A stretch of 38,644 nucleotides of DNA from an uncultured Gammaproteobacteria bacterium (GCA_913060555.1 CAJXRS010000015.1:1-38644); one strand, 5' to 3'. Positions 8,167 through 17,538 are shown, numbered from the stretch's first letter. Numbers and translations are program-made. Notes: generated by a model not told the origin, from the sequence alone.

Positions 8167-9843
8167 ATGGCCATCCAACCCTTCCTCACCAAGGAGCGGA
8201 TCCGCGCCTGCACCGAATCGGGGCATTGGCGCAACCGCACCATCGTCGAACACCTCGACCTGCACGCCGACCAGCACCCGGAACATCTGGCTGTGGTCGA
8301 TCACAACAGCGAGACCGGGCTGCGCACCGCGCTCTCCTACCGCCAGCTGCGCAGCCTGGTGGACCGCATCGCCCTGGGCTTCACCCGACTCGGTGTCGGC
8401 AAGGGTGACGTGGTCTCCTGCCAGCTGCCCAACTGGTGGGAGTTCCTCGCCATCCATCTGGCCGCGGTGCGCATCGGCGCGGTCACCAATCCGCTGATGC
8501 CCATCTTCCGCCACCGCGAAGTCGAATACATGATGGGCTTCGCCGAGACTAGGCTCGCCATAGTGCCGCGTCGCTATCGGGGCTTCGACTATCCGGCCAT
8601 GATGGAGGAAGTGCGCGGCAATCTGCCGGAACTGCACCAGGTGCTGGTGGTCGGCGGGCCGGCCACGCCGGATTCCTTCGAGCGCGAGCTGCTGCAGCGG
8701 CGCTGGGAAGACGAACTCGACCCCGCGGCCATCTTCGCGGAGCGCAGGATGGACCCCAACGCCGTGGTCCAGGTGATGTATACCTCGGGCACCACCGGCG
8801 CCCCCAAGGGCGTGATGCACATCTCCAACACACTGCTCGCCTGCCTGAAGAATTTCGCCGATTCCTACCACCTGAACGGCAACGACAACATCCTCATGGG
8901 CTCGCCGCTCGCCCACCAGACCGGCTTTCTGGTGGGTCTGCTGCTGCCCATCTACCTGGGTGCCAAGACGGTGTACCTGGACATCTGGAACGCCCCCCAG
9001 GCATTGCGCCTGGTGCAGGACGAAGGCATCAGCTTCACCATGGGCGCCACCCCCTTCGTCGCCGACATGGCGCACGCGCCGGAAGCCACCCAATACGATA
9101 CCTCGACTCTCAAGACCTTCGTCACCGGCGGTGCGCCCATTCCCCGGGTGGTCGCGGAACACGCACGCAAGACCCTGGGTTGCAAGGTCTACGGCGTCTA
9201 TGGCATGACCGAGAGCCTGCTCGCCACGGTGTCGGTGCCGGAGGATCCGCCGGAAAAGATCTATGAGACCGACGGCGCTCCCAAGCCCGGGGTCGAGATA
9301 CGTCTGGTCGACGCCCAGGGCAACCCGGTGGTGGTCGGCGAAGAAGGTGAGGTGCAGACCAACGGGGTCTACAACTGCTGCGGTTACCTCAAGCGCGAAG
9401 ACCTGACCGGGGAGACCATCAGCGCGGACGGTTGGCTGAGTTCCGGAGACCTGGCTCGCATGGATGCCGACGGCTATATCCGCATTTCCGGCCGCTCCAA
9501 GGACATCATCATCCGCGGCGGCGAAAACGTGCCCGTGGTGGAGGTCGAAGAACTGCTCTACAAGCATCCCGCGATCCAGGATGCGGCCCTGGTGGGCATG
9601 CCCGACCCGCGCATGGGCGAGCGTGGCTGTCTGTTCGTGACCCTGGTTCCCGGCGGCAAATTCGACATGGAAGAATTGCGCCGCTACCTGGACCAACACC
9701 GCATGGCCCGCCAGTACTGGCCGGAGCGACTGGAGGTCCGCGAACAACTGCCGCGCACCCCGAGCGGCAAGATCCAGAAGTTCAGGTTGCGCGAGGAGGC
9801 GAAGATCTTCGGTGAAAGCGGCGCCGGCGTGGACTTCCGGTGA
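8167..9843 (+). CDS. AMP-forming acyl-CoA synthetase (medium-chain/cyclohexanecarboxylate-CoA ligase-like)
   Basis: This 558-residue adenylate-forming enzyme activates a carboxylic acid to its CoA thioester using ATP. It has the P-loop [11 protein letters not shown] (205-215), the YGMTES motif, the hinge region [35 protein letters not shown], and the C-terminal [11 protein letters not shown] with the catalytic lysine. Overall it looks closest to the AliA (cyclohexanecarboxylate-CoA ligase)/FadK group, but chain or ring preference cannot be read from sequence. ATG 8167 gives the expected N-terminus; the frame opens earlier. It is the first gene of a plus-strand run with a Nudix hydrolase, a crotonase and a ferritin-like protein. 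Confidence 0.88.
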   Translation: MAIQPFLTKERIRACTESGHWRNRTIVEHLDLHADQHPEHLAVVDHNSETGLRTALSYRQLRSLVDRIALGFTRLGVGKGDVVSCQLPNWWEFLAIHLAAVRIGAVTNPLMPIFRHREVEYMMGFAETRLAIVPRRYRGFDYPAMMEEVRGNLPELHQVLVVGGPATPDSFERELLQRRWEDELDPAAIFAERRMDPNAVVQVMYTSGTTGAPKGVMHISNTLLACLKNFADSYHLNGNDNILMGSPLAHQTGFLVGLLLPIYLGAKTVYLDIWNAPQALRLVQDEGISFTMGATPFVADMAHAPEATQYDTSTLKTFVTGGAPIPRVVAEHARKTLGCKVYGVYGMTESLLATVSVPEDPPEKIYETDGAPKPGVEIRLVDAQGNPVVVGEEGEVQTNGVYNCCGYLKREDLTGETISADGWLSSGDLARMDADGYIRISGRSKDIIIRGGENVPVVEVEELLYKHPAIQDAALVGMPDPRMGERGCLFVTLVPGGKFDMEELRRYLDQHRMARQYWPERLEVREQLPRTPSGKIQKFRLREEAKIFGESGAGVDFR

Positions 9844-9844
9844 G

Positions 9845-10684
9845 ATGAGTGCCGAGCCCTCCATGAGCACCGCCAAACTGCAGTACGCCGCGACCCTGAT
9901 GCTGTTCCGCGACAACCCGGACGGGGAGCTCGAAGTGCTGCTGCTCGAGCGCAGCGGCAAATCGGAATCCTTCGGCGGCGCCTTCGTGTTCCCCGGCGGC
10001 AAGGTGGATCTGCACGACGCCCACGGCGACTTCGAGGCGCTGTGCGCGGGCTTCGACGACCATCGCGCCAGCGCCATCCTCGGCGTGCCGCGTTACGGCC
10101 TGGCCTACTGGATGGCGGCCATCCGCGAGAGCTTCGAGGAGGCCGGCATCCTGCTTGCCTACGATCGCCACGGCGATATCGTGCGCCTGCACGAGCCCGA
10201 GGCGCAGGCGCGCTTTGCCGACTACCGGGCCGCGCTCAACCGCGGTGAGCTCAACCTGCTGGATATCTGCCGGCGGGAACACCTGCGCCTGGCGACCGAC
10301 CAGCTGCTCTACTACAGCCACTGGGTGACCCCGGTGGCATTGCCGCGGCGCTTCGACACCCGCTTTTTCGTGTGCCGGGCGCCCGAGCACCAGGACCCGG
10401 TGATCGACAATCGCGAGGCGGTTTCGCAGATCTGGATCAATCCCGCCGAAGCCCTGCGTCGCGCGCGGGAAGAGGGTTTCGCAATCTTCTTCCCCACCCT
10501 CCGGAATCTCGAAGGCATTGCCCACTGCCGCGACACCGCCGAGCTGCTCACCCGGGTGGCGGCGAAAACCGAATTTCCACGCATTCTGCCCATGCGCGTG
10601 GATTCCGAGGACGGCGCGCCGGGCGTGCTGCTTCCCGGCGATCCCGGCTATGTCCATCACGAACCCGCGGACACCCATTACTGA
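9845..10684 (+). CDS. NUDT19/NUDT7-like Nudix hydrolase (probable CoA/acyl-CoA diphosphatase)
   Basis: The 279-residue protein has the Nudix core split as in the NUDT7/NUDT19 group: FVFPGGKVD, then an insertion of about 35 residues, then AAIRESFEEAGILL, which holds the REx2EE metal-binding part of the Nudix box. Mammalian NUDT19 and NUDT7 cleave CoA and acyl-CoA to 3',5'-ADP and (acyl-)phosphopantetheine, so a similar role is likely. The predicted substrate fits the neighbours, an acyl-CoA ligase and a crotonase. Start ATG 9845 is 1 nt after the ligase stop; ATG 9863 is an alternative. The gap to the crotonase is 16 bp. Confidence 0.8.
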   Translation: MSAEPSMSTAKLQYAATLMLFRDNPDGELEVLLLERSGKSESFGGAFVFPGGKVDLHDAHGDFEALCAGFDDHRASAILGVPRYGLAYWMAAIRESFEEAGILLAYDRHGDIVRLHEPEAQARFADYRAALNRGELNLLDICRREHLRLATDQLLYYSHWVTPVALPRRFDTRFFVCRAPEHQDPVIDNREAVSQIWINPAEALRRAREEGFAIFFPTLRNLEGIAHCRDTAELLTRVAAKTEFPRILPMRVDSEDGAPGVLLPGDPGYVHHEPADTHY

Positions 10685-10700
10685 ACCTTCAGGAGCCACC

Positions 10701-11504
10701 ATGACCGACCCCAAGGACCGCGACCCCGAGGGCCGCATCACCACCGAAGTCCGCGAACACCTGCTGCTGATCGGCATCGATCGGCCGGAAAAATTCAACG
10801 GCTTCACGCCGCAGATGTTCCACCAGCTCGGCGCCGCCTACCGACGCCTGGAAGACGACCCGGCGCTGCGCGTCGGCGTGCTGTTCGCGCACGGCAAGCA
10901 CTTCACTGCCGGCCTCGACCTGCCCAAATTCGCCGCCACCATGCGTGAAGGCAAGCCGCTGATTCCCAATGGCGGCATCGATCCCTTCTCGCTCAGCGCG
11001 CCCTACCGCAGCAAGCCCGTGGTGAGCGCGGTCAAGGGAATCTGCTACACCGCGGGCATCGAGTTGATGCTGGCCACCGAGATAGTGGTGGCGGCGGAAG
11101 CTACGCGCTTCTCCCAACTGGAGGTGGGCCGCGGCGTCATGGCGGTGGGCGGCGCCACGGTGCGCATGACCGAGCGGGCCGGCTGGGGCAACGCCATGAA
11201 GGTACTGTTGACCGGCTGTGAATTCGGCCCGGAGGAGGCGCTGCGCTTCAACTTCGTCCAGGAGGTCGTGCCCGCCGGCCGGGAGCTGGAGCGCGCCCTG
11301 GAGCTCGCCGCCGAAATCGCCCGCCAGGCGCCGCTCGCGGTGCAGGCGACCCTGAACAACGTGCGCCGCGCCTTGCTGCAAGGCGCTGGTGCCGCAATCG
11401 CGGATTTCGTGCCGGTGATGCAGGAGCTCGCGCTCACCGAGGACGCCGCCGAAGGCGTCAGATCCTTTCAGGAAAAGCGCCCGCCGGTCTATCGCGGGCG
11501 CTGA
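10701..11504 (+). CDS. Enoyl-CoA hydratase/isomerase (crotonase) family protein
   Basis: This 267-residue crotonase-fold protein has both glutamates used for hydration: Glu121 in AGIELML and Glu141 in SQLEVGRG, 20 residues apart as in rat mitochondrial hydratase (Glu144 and Glu164). The HFTAGLDLP segment supplies the first oxyanion-hole region. It probably hydrates an enoyl-CoA in beta-oxidation or ring-acid degradation, although the superfamily also includes isomerases and hydrolases. ATG 10701 has AGGAG 5 nt upstream (10691-10695). It follows the Nudix gene and is followed closely by a ferritin-like gene. Confidence 0.88.
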   Translation: MTDPKDRDPEGRITTEVREHLLLIGIDRPEKFNGFTPQMFHQLGAAYRRLEDDPALRVGVLFAHGKHFTAGLDLPKFAATMREGKPLIPNGGIDPFSLSAPYRSKPVVSAVKGICYTAGIELMLATEIVVAAEATRFSQLEVGRGVMAVGGATVRMTERAGWGNAMKVLLTGCEFGPEEALRFNFVQEVVPAGRELERALELAAEIARQAPLAVQATLNNVRRALLQGAGAAIADFVPVMQELALTEDAAEGVRSFQEKRPPVYRGR

Positions 11505-11576
11505 ATGCCGCGCGGCCTTGCAATCCACACCCCGGTTCGGCGTACCATGAAAAGCCCACCGCAACGAGGAGCCCCT

Positions 11577-12035
11577 GTGAGCGAGCTGGACCAAGACCAA
11601 GTTACAGCCCTACTCGACCGGATTCTGGAAATGGAACTGGCAGGCGTGGTCCGCTATACACACTACGCATTCATGATTTTCGGCTACAACCGCATCCCGA
11701 TCGTGTCCTGGATGCAGGAACAGGCGGATGAATCCCTGACCCATGCCCGCGAGGCGGGCGAGATGATCACCCATTTCGGCGGCCATCCCTCGCTGGCCAT
11801 CGGGCCGCTGCTCGAAACCCACAAGCATGATATCGGCGCCATCCTGCGCGAATCCCTGGAACATGAGCGTCAGTCCCTGGAACTGTACCGGCAGCTATTG
11901 AGCCTCGCCGAGGGCAAATCCGTGCTGGTGGAAGAATACGCGCGCCGCATGATCGCCGAAGAAGAACTGCATCAGGGCGAAGTCGACAAGATGCTCCGCG
12001 CCCCCGGCGACATAGAGCCCTTCAGCAACCCCTGA
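11577..12035 (+). CDS. Bacterioferritin-like (ferritin-fold) protein
   Basis: This 152-residue four-helix protein resembles bacterioferritin. Glu20 in the first helix (EMELAGVVRYTHY), an ExxxH segment in helix 2 (ESLTH), Glu residues in ESLEHERQ and EELH near the C-terminus look like di-iron ligands. The helix-2 spacing is one residue longer than the usual ExxH, so the site may differ. No methionine is at the usual haem position that I can place with confidence. Start GTG 11577 has CGAGGAG (11565-11571) at good spacing; ATGs at 11505 and 11547 are possible but lack such a site. Likely role: iron storage or oxidation. It is the last gene of the acyl-CoA run. Confidence 0.78.
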   Translation: MSELDQDQVTALLDRILEMELAGVVRYTHYAFMIFGYNRIPIVSWMQEQADESLTHAREAGEMITHFGGHPSLAIGPLLETHKHDIGAILRESLEHERQSLELYRQLLSLAEGKSVLVEEYARRMIAEEELHQGEVDKMLRAPGDIEPFSNP

Positions 12036-12126
12036 ACCCGCCCCTGCGGAGATGCTCGATCGCCGAGGTCTCCCCTACCATCGGCACCGCGGGCCGCGGT
12101 GCCGGCTGCACAGGATTCCAGTCGTG

Positions 12127-13074
12127 ATGAAATCCGTCCTGCCCGCCCTGCTGCTGTTGCCGCTGGCCGTGGCTTCCACCCCCCGCGCCCTGGGCCAAAC
12201 CGGGCCGGCACAGGTCACCCTGATCAACGGCGATACTTTGAGCGGCACCATCCTGGGCCGCGAACCGGGGGCGATCATCCTGCAACACGAATTGCTCGGC
12301 GAGATCCGGCTGCCGGAGGGCCGGATCGCGGAAACCCGGTTCGCAGCGGCCGCAGCCCCAGAGGATGCGCAAGCGCCGCAGCCGGCGGCTGTGGAAACAC
12401 CGGATCTCCTGCTGGAACCTCTGCTGCCGGGCTGGGAGCGACAGTTCGACCTGGGACTCATAGGCTCGGAAGGCAATTCCCAGTCCCGCAATGTGCATGG
12501 TGCCCTGACCGCCAAGACCGAATCGCCGGAATACCGTTGGGATGTACAGATGGTCTATGACGCCGCCGAAGAGGACGGCAACCGATCCCGCGAGCAGTTT
12601 TTCGCCCAGGCCAACCGGGACTGGCTGACACCGGGATCGCCGCACTTTTACTTCGCCCTGGGGCGGTTCGACTGGGACGATTTCCAAGACTGGGATTATC
12701 GGGTCAACACTGCCGGTGGCTACGGTTACGAGTTCGTCGACCGGCCGGGCTGGACCCTGCGCAGCAAGACCGGCCTGGGTGCCAGCCGCAAATTCGGCGG
12801 CGACGAGGACGAGCTGTCGCCGGAGGGATTGCTCGGCCTGGAGAGTTTCTGGAAATTCAGCGAGCACCACAGCATCGAGTTTGTCACTACCTTGTTTCCA
12901 CAGCTCAATGAGATGGGCGAATACCGCAGCCTCACCTCCCTGTCGTGGGTCAACAAACTCAACGCCACCATGCGCCTCAAGGTCGGCCTGACCAACGAGT
13001 ACGACTCCGATGTCGGTGAGGACGTCAAGCATAACGACTTCACCTATACCACCGCCCTGAGCTGGGATATCTGA
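12127..13074 (+). CDS. DUF481 (YdiY-like) putative outer-membrane beta-barrel protein
   Basis: The 315-residue protein starts with a signal peptide (MKSVLPALLLLPLAVAS...ALGQ). A short domain typical of DUF481 proteins follows (VTLINGDTLSGTILG, residues about 30-70), then a segment rich in alternating aromatic and polar residues from about 105 to the end. It ends in ALSWDI rather than the usual terminal Phe. DUF481 proteins are predicted outer-membrane barrels of unknown function, some called salt-induced. ATG 12127 overlaps a GTG codon at 12124; upstream starts would lose the signal peptide. It is 91 bp after the ferritin-like gene and convergent with the RND pump. Confidence 0.82.
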   Translation: MKSVLPALLLLPLAVASTPRALGQTGPAQVTLINGDTLSGTILGREPGAIILQHELLGEIRLPEGRIAETRFAAAAAPEDAQAPQPAAVETPDLLLEPLLPGWERQFDLGLIGSEGNSQSRNVHGALTAKTESPEYRWDVQMVYDAAEEDGNRSREQFFAQANRDWLTPGSPHFYFALGRFDWDDFQDWDYRVNTAGGYGYEFVDRPGWTLRSKTGLGASRKFGGDEDELSPEGLLGLESFWKFSEHHSIEFVTTLFPQLNEMGEYRSLTSLSWVNKLNATMRLKVGLTNEYDSDVGEDVKHNDFTYTTALSWDI

Positions 13075-13114
13075 GGCGGCGCCTCCAGCGAGCGAACCAC
13101 CCAGGCATCCGCTC

Positions 13115-13141
13115 GGTGGATGCGCCTTTGGCTTATCCACC
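13115..13141. repeat. GGTGGAT...ATCCACC hairpin repeat between convergent genes
   Basis: GGTGGATGCGCC, a TTT loop and GGCTTATCCACC form a 12-bp stem with one mismatch and one G-T pair. The flanking TAGG/CCTA and the wording of the stem match a small palindromic repeat (GGTGGAT-GC...ATCCACC-CTA) seen dispersed in many proteobacterial genomes. It sits between the 3' ends of the DUF481 and RND genes and may act as a bidirectional terminator. The rest of 13075-13278 holds nothing I recognise. Confidence 0.6.
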
Positions 13142-13278
13142 CTACCTCAGAGGCGCGCCTTCACCGGCACGCTCGTGCAACATCCGGGTCAGGGAAGCGG
13201 ACCGTCTCGTGCTGCGCCCCGGGATGCCCAAGCCATCAAGCTGGCCGCCAGGAGCATCACGGGATAGCGCCCGAACAG

Positions 13279-16200
13279 TCAGTCTGTGGATACCGCGCTT
13301 GGCAACGCTTGCTCTTTGCCGTCCCTGGGCGGCTGGTCTGCCAGCTCCCGATCCAGGCGGCGACTGTTTTCCAGTGGCGATGTGCCCCCGCCGGAAATGA
13401 TCCGGTAAGCCACCGGCACGATGAACAGCGTGAAGAACGCCGCCACCGTAACGCCGCTGAACACCACGATACCGATCACCTGGCGCGTCTCGGCGCCGGG
13501 GCCGGAACCAAGCATCAGCGGCAGCGTCCCCGCCGCGGTGGTCAGCGTGGTCATGATGATGGGCCGCAGGCGTATCTCGCAGGCATTCATCAGTGCCTCC
13601 ATGAACTCGATGCCCTGATCGCGTAGCTGATTGGCGAATTCCACAATGAGAATACCGTTCTTTGCCGCCAGGCCCACCAGCATTACCAAGCCGATCTGGC
13701 TATAGATGTTCAGCGTGTTGCCGGTGAGCCACAGGCCCAGTAGACCGCCGGCAATGGCGATGGGTATGGTCAACATGATGGTGAACGGGTGCCGGAAACT
13801 CTCGAACTGCGCCGCCAGTGCGAGAAACACCACCGCCAGCCCCAGCAGCATGACGAACATCACCGACGCGGCGGACGCCTGCAGATCGCGAGTCTGGCCC
13901 TTGTAGTCCACCACCACAGCTTCGGGCAGGTGCTCGCGCACCAGACCTTCCATGTAGGCTACAGCTTCACCCAGGGTGTAGCCCGGCGCCAGGTTGGCTT
14001 CCAGGGTAATGGCCCGCACCCGGTTGTAACGATTCAGACTGTTGGAATCTGCGAACTCTTCCAGGCGTACCAGGTTGGCCAGGGGAATGAGCTGACCGCT
14101 GGTACTCGAACGGACATAGATGTTTTCCATCGCCGCCGGCGTGCGCTGGCTTTCCCGTTCGCCCTCGAGAATGACCTCGTATTCTTCACCGTTGTCGATA
14201 TAGGTAGTGACCCGGCGAGAGCCCAGCAGGGTCTCCAGGGTACGGCCGATATCGGCGATGGCTACCCCGAGGTCTGCCGAACGGTTGTAGTCGATGCGTA
14301 CTCTGAGCTGCGGCTGGGTTTCCTTGTAATCCCAATCGAGGCCGAGCAGGCCGGGGTTGTCCGCATTGATCTGATCCACCAGGATGTCACGCCATTGGGC
14401 GATCTCGTCATAGGCGCCACCGCCGATGACGAACTGCAGCGGCTTCGCAGCGCTGGAGCCGAACCCCTGACGCATGACGGGGAAGGCCAATACGCCCGGC
14501 AGGTCGGAGAGCAGTTGGCGCACCTCATCGACGATCACGAATCCGGAACGGCGCTGGTCGAACGGGCTCAGCACCACGATCACGATGCCGGAATTGAACT
14601 CCAACACGCCGCCGAAACCACCGGGTGTTCGCACCAGCAGGCGTTGTATCTCGCCGGATTCCACATAAGGCATGAGGCGCCGCTCGATTTCGTCCATGTA
14701 GGGCTTCATGTATTCGAAGGTGGCGCCTTCGGGCCCGTGCACGAAGGTAAAGAAGTTGCCGCGGTCTTCATCCGGCGTGTATTCCGACGGAATCATCCGC
14801 AACAGCATCACGCTGGTGGCGAGAATGGCAAGAAAAGTAACGATGGCGATGATCGGATGGCGCAGCACGAACGTCAGGCACCTGCGGTAGAGCCTGCTCA
14901 CCAGCCCGAAGTTATGGTCGATCCTGCGCGTCAGGCGGTTTTCGCCCTCACTGGCGCGCAGTACCTTGGAAGCCAGTGCCGGTACCAGGGTGAGCGCGAC
15001 GACGGAGGAAAAGAACACGGCGGCGGCCATGGTCAGGGCGAACTCCGAGAACAGCCGGCCGATGTCGCCCTCCAGAAAGGCGATGGGCACGAACACGGCG
15101 ACCAACACAGCGGTGGTGGCGACGATGGCAAAGCCCACCTGCCGGGCGCCCCGATAGGCGGCGACCAGCGGGGTTTCGCCGTACTGCTCGATGCGGCGGT
15201 GAATGTTCTCGAGCATCACGATGGCGTCGTCCACCACCAGACCGATGGCCAGTACCAGGGCGAGCAGCGTCAGCAGGTTTACCGAGAAGCCCAGTGCATA
15301 CAGGGCAATGAAGGTGGCGACGAGGCTCACCGGCACCGTCACAGCCGGCACCAGCATGGCGCGCACGCTGCCGAGGAACAGGAAGATGGTAAGGACCACC
15401 AGACCCACGGCGATGAGCAGGGTCTTGTAGACCTCATTGACGGCGCCTTCGACGAATACCGAAGAGTCGTAGCTCTGCTCGAAGCTCATGCCTTCCGGCA
15501 GCGAAGGTCCGAGCACCACCATTTCGCGTTTGGCGGCCCGTGCCACATCCAGCAGGTTGGCCGTGGACTGGCGGATCACACCCAGCCCCACCTGCGGAAT
15601 ACCATTGCCGCGGAAGAAAGTACGGTCTTCCTCGGTGCCTTTCTCCACCCGGGCGATGTCACCGAGGCGGACCAAATGGCCGTCGCTGCCTTCGGCAATC
15701 ACCAGCCTGCGGAAGTCATCGGCGTTCTCGAACTCGCGCTGTACGCGAACGGTGAAGCGCCGGCGGACGGATTCCACTTCGCCGGCGGGTAGTTCCAGGT
15801 TGCCGGCGCGCAAGGCGTTTTCGACGTCAGTGACCGTGAGATCGCGGGCCGCCATTGCCTGACGGTCGAGCCAGATGCGCATGGCGTAGCGCTGGGCGCC
15901 GCCGACGAAAACCCGAGCCACACCGTCGAGCACCGAAAAGCGATCCACGAGGTATCGCTGGGCATAGTCAGTGAGCTCCGGCACGGTCATGCGGTCGCTG
16001 GTGAGGTTGATCCACATGATCACCGACTCGTTGGAATCAACCTTGCGTATTTCCGGCGGGTCGGCTTCCGTGGGCAGGTCGGCCAGGATGCTCGATATCC
16101 GGTCGCGAATATCGTTGGCCGCCGCGTCCACATTGCGGCCGATACTGAACTGTACGGTGATGGTACTGCGGCCGTCCTCGCTGGAGGATTCGATGAACTC

Positions 16201-16431
16201 GATGCCTTCCACGCCGGCAATGCGCTCTTCGATCACCTCGGTGATGCGGGTCTCGACCACCGAGGCGGCGGCACCGCGGTAGATGGTCTCGACGCCGACT
16301 ACGGGCGGGTCGATATCCGGATATTCCCGCAGTGGCAGCCGATCGAAAGAGATGAGTCCGAAGGCGATGAGCAACAGCGAAATCACCGCCGCCAACACCG
16401 GGCGGCGCACCGAGGTATCGGAGATGATCAG
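13279..16431 (-). CDS. RND-family multidrug efflux transporter, inner-membrane pump (AcrB/MexF type)
   Basis: This approximately 1050-residue pump uses the proton gradient to expel drugs or other amphiphiles in a tripartite system. The proton-relay residues are present: paired aspartates in GLVVDDAIVMLENIHR (TM4) and lysine in LVGLAAKNGILIVEFANQ (TM10). Two large periplasmic loops and 12 membrane segments fit the family. No ATG exists near the N-terminus. CTG at 16431 is preferred over GTG at 16410: AGGAG (16440-16444) lies 8 nt upstream, and the resulting N-terminus LIISDTSVRRPV aligns with the usual MILSDISVKRPV. It follows the adaptor gene with 3 bp between stop and CTG. No outer-membrane channel gene is nearby. 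Confidence 0.93.
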   Translation of the reverse strand: MIISDTSVRRPVLAAVISLLLIAFGLISFDRLPLREYPDIDPPVVGVETIYRGAAASVVETRITEVIEERIAGVEGIEFIESSSEDGRSTITVQFSIGRNVDAAANDIRDRISSILADLPTEADPPEIRKVDSNESVIMWINLTSDRMTVPELTDYAQRYLVDRFSVLDGVARVFVGGAQRYAMRIWLDRQAMAARDLTVTDVENALRAGNLELPAGEVESVRRRFTVRVQREFENADDFRRLVIAEGSDGHLVRLGDIARVEKGTEEDRTFFRGNGIPQVGLGVIRQSTANLLDVARAAKREMVVLGPSLPEGMSFEQSYDSSVFVEGAVNEVYKTLLIAVGLVVLTIFLFLGSVRAMLVPAVTVPVSLVATFIALYALGFSVNLLTLLALVLAIGLVVDDAIVMLENIHRRIEQYGETPLVAAYRGARQVGFAIVATTAVLVAVFVPIAFLEGDIGRLFSEFALTMAAAVFFSSVVALTLVPALASKVLRASEGENRLTRRIDHNFGLVSRLYRRCLTFVLRHPIIAIVTFLAILATSVMLLRMIPSEYTPDEDRGNFFTFVHGPEGATFEYMKPYMDEIERRLMPYVESGEIQRLLVRTPGGFGGVLEFNSGIVIVVLSPFDQRRSGFVIVDEVRQLLSDLPGVLAFPVMRQGFGSSAAKPLQFVIGGGAYDEIAQWRDILVDQINADNPGLLGLDWDYKETQPQLRVRIDYNRSADLGVAIADIGRTLETLLGSRRVTTYIDNGEEYEVILEGERESQRTPAAMENIYVRSSTSGQLIPLANLVRLEEFADSNSLNRYNRVRAITLEANLAPGYTLGEAVAYMEGLVREHLPEAVVVDYKGQTRDLQASAASVMFVMLLGLAVVFLALAAQFESFRHPFTIMLTIPIAIAGGLLGLWLTGNTLNIYSQIGLVMLVGLAAKNGILIVEFANQLRDQGIEFMEALMNACEIRLRPIIMTTLTTAAGTLPLMLGSGPGAETRQVIGIVVFSGVTVAAFFTLFIVPVAYRIISGGGTSPLENSRRLDRELADQPPRDGKEQALPSAVSTD

Positions 16432-16444
16432 GGTTTAGGCTCCT
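16429..16444 (-). promoter_or_regulatory. Ribosome site and probable CTG start codon of the RND pump
   Basis: On the minus strand AGGAG (16440-16444) is followed by 8 nt, which include the adaptor's TAA stop (16435-16437), and then CTG (16429-16431). The next in-frame candidate, GTG 16410, is 29 nt from this site and would delete the conserved N-terminal seven residues. Confidence 0.65.
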
Positions 16445-17538
16445 GCGCCTGGGGGTATCGGATCAGGACGCAGCAGCTCGGCTATGGGCCGGATGCCGTC
16501 GTCCACTGCCTTGATGACCACTGGCATCCCGGGACGCACCTTGAGGGTACCGTGGGAGATGATCTGCTCACCGACTTCGAGCCCGGAGACCACCTCCACC
16601 TGTCCCGGCATCCGTGTACCCAGGCGGATCTCGCGCTGCTCTGCGGTGTAGGGTTCCCGGTCGGTGTTCACCACCATGACGAAGGTCTGATCCGCGTGGG
16701 GAATCACGGCTTCCTCGGAGATGACGATGGCCTCGCGCTCGTTGCGCAGCAGGTTCAGCGTCATGAGCATGCCGGGCACGAGGATGCGCTCTTCATTGGG
16801 GATGATGGCCCGCACCGTGATGGAGCGGGTCACGGGCTCGATTGTACTGTCCACGGAACTCACTTCGCCGGCGAAGGTGCGATTGGGGAACACCGGGCTG
16901 CTGGCCTCGATGAGCGTACCCGGACGGGCGCTGTTGAGGTACAGCGCCGGTACCGTGAAATCGAGCTTCATGCTCGAATCGTCCACCAGGGTGGTGATGA
17001 CGTCGCCCGGTGATACCAATGCGCCCGGACTGACCCGGCGCAGCCCTACTGTGCCGCTGAACGGCGCTGTCACGATGCGGTCCTCCAGACGCGAGCGTGC
17101 AGCCTTGACCCTGGCTTCTGCGGTGCGCCATTCCCGGCGGCGCTCATCCAACAGGGATTCCGATGCATTGCCCTGTACCACCAGGCGCTGGATGCGCTCG
17201 TACTGGCGCTGGGCTTCCTCCTCCAGGGATTCGGCTTCCATCAGCAGAGCCGCTTCTTCCGCATTGGTAAGCTCGGCCAATACACGGCCGGCTGCCACGG
17301 TCTGACCGTCCCGGAAGTTGATGCGCCGGATGGTATCGGAGACCTTGGCGGTCACGCGCACGGATTCGTTGGCTTGCAGCGTACCCAGCGCCTCGAGGCT
17401 GTCAGCCAGGCGTTGGCGGCCCACCGACTCGACGATGACGGCTATCGGGGCCATGTCCGGGCCGGCGGCGATAACCGGCCCCGTGAAGATCGCCATGACG
17501 AATAGGGACAGGGAAACTGCGCTGAAAAAGCGTTTCAT
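16435..17538 (-). CDS. RND efflux periplasmic adaptor (membrane fusion protein, HlyD/AcrA family)
   Basis: The 367-residue adaptor links the RND pump to an outer-membrane channel. It has a signal peptide (MKRFFSAVSLSLFVMAIFTGPVIAAG). A barrel-sandwich half begins near SVRVTAKVSDTI, and the second half is ITAPFSGTVGLRRVSPGALVSPGD-like around residues 160-185. Between them lies a helical hairpin (EEAALLMEAESLEEEAQRQ... to about RSRLEDR). A beta-barrel and a membrane-proximal domain follow. The frame opens upstream to 17601, but ATG 17538 gives the signal peptide. Its stop codon lies just inside the translation-initiation region of the pump gene, so the two are one operon. Confidence 0.9.
   Translation of the reverse strand: MKRFFSAVSLSLFVMAIFTGPVIAAGPDMAPIAVIVESVGRQRLADSLEALGTLQANESVRVTAKVSDTIRRINFRDGQTVAAGRVLAELTNAEEAALLMEAESLEEEAQRQYERIQRLVVQGNASESLLDERRREWRTAEARVKAARSRLEDRIVTAPFSGTVGLRRVSPGALVSPGDVITTLVDDSSMKLDFTVPALYLNSARPGTLIEASSPVFPNRTFAGEVSSVDSTIEPVTRSITVRAIIPNEERILVPGMLMTLNLLRNEREAIVISEEAVIPHADQTFVMVVNTDREPYTAEQREIRLGTRMPGQVEVVSGLEVGEQIISHGTLKVRPGMPVVIKAVDDGIRPIAELLRPDPIPPGAGA

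Noticed and set aside
13789-15792. Plus-strand frame of 667 codons antisense to the RND pump
   Set aside because: The opposite strand encodes a full, motif-complete RND transporter; this frame has biased His/Gln/Gly composition typical of antisense frames.
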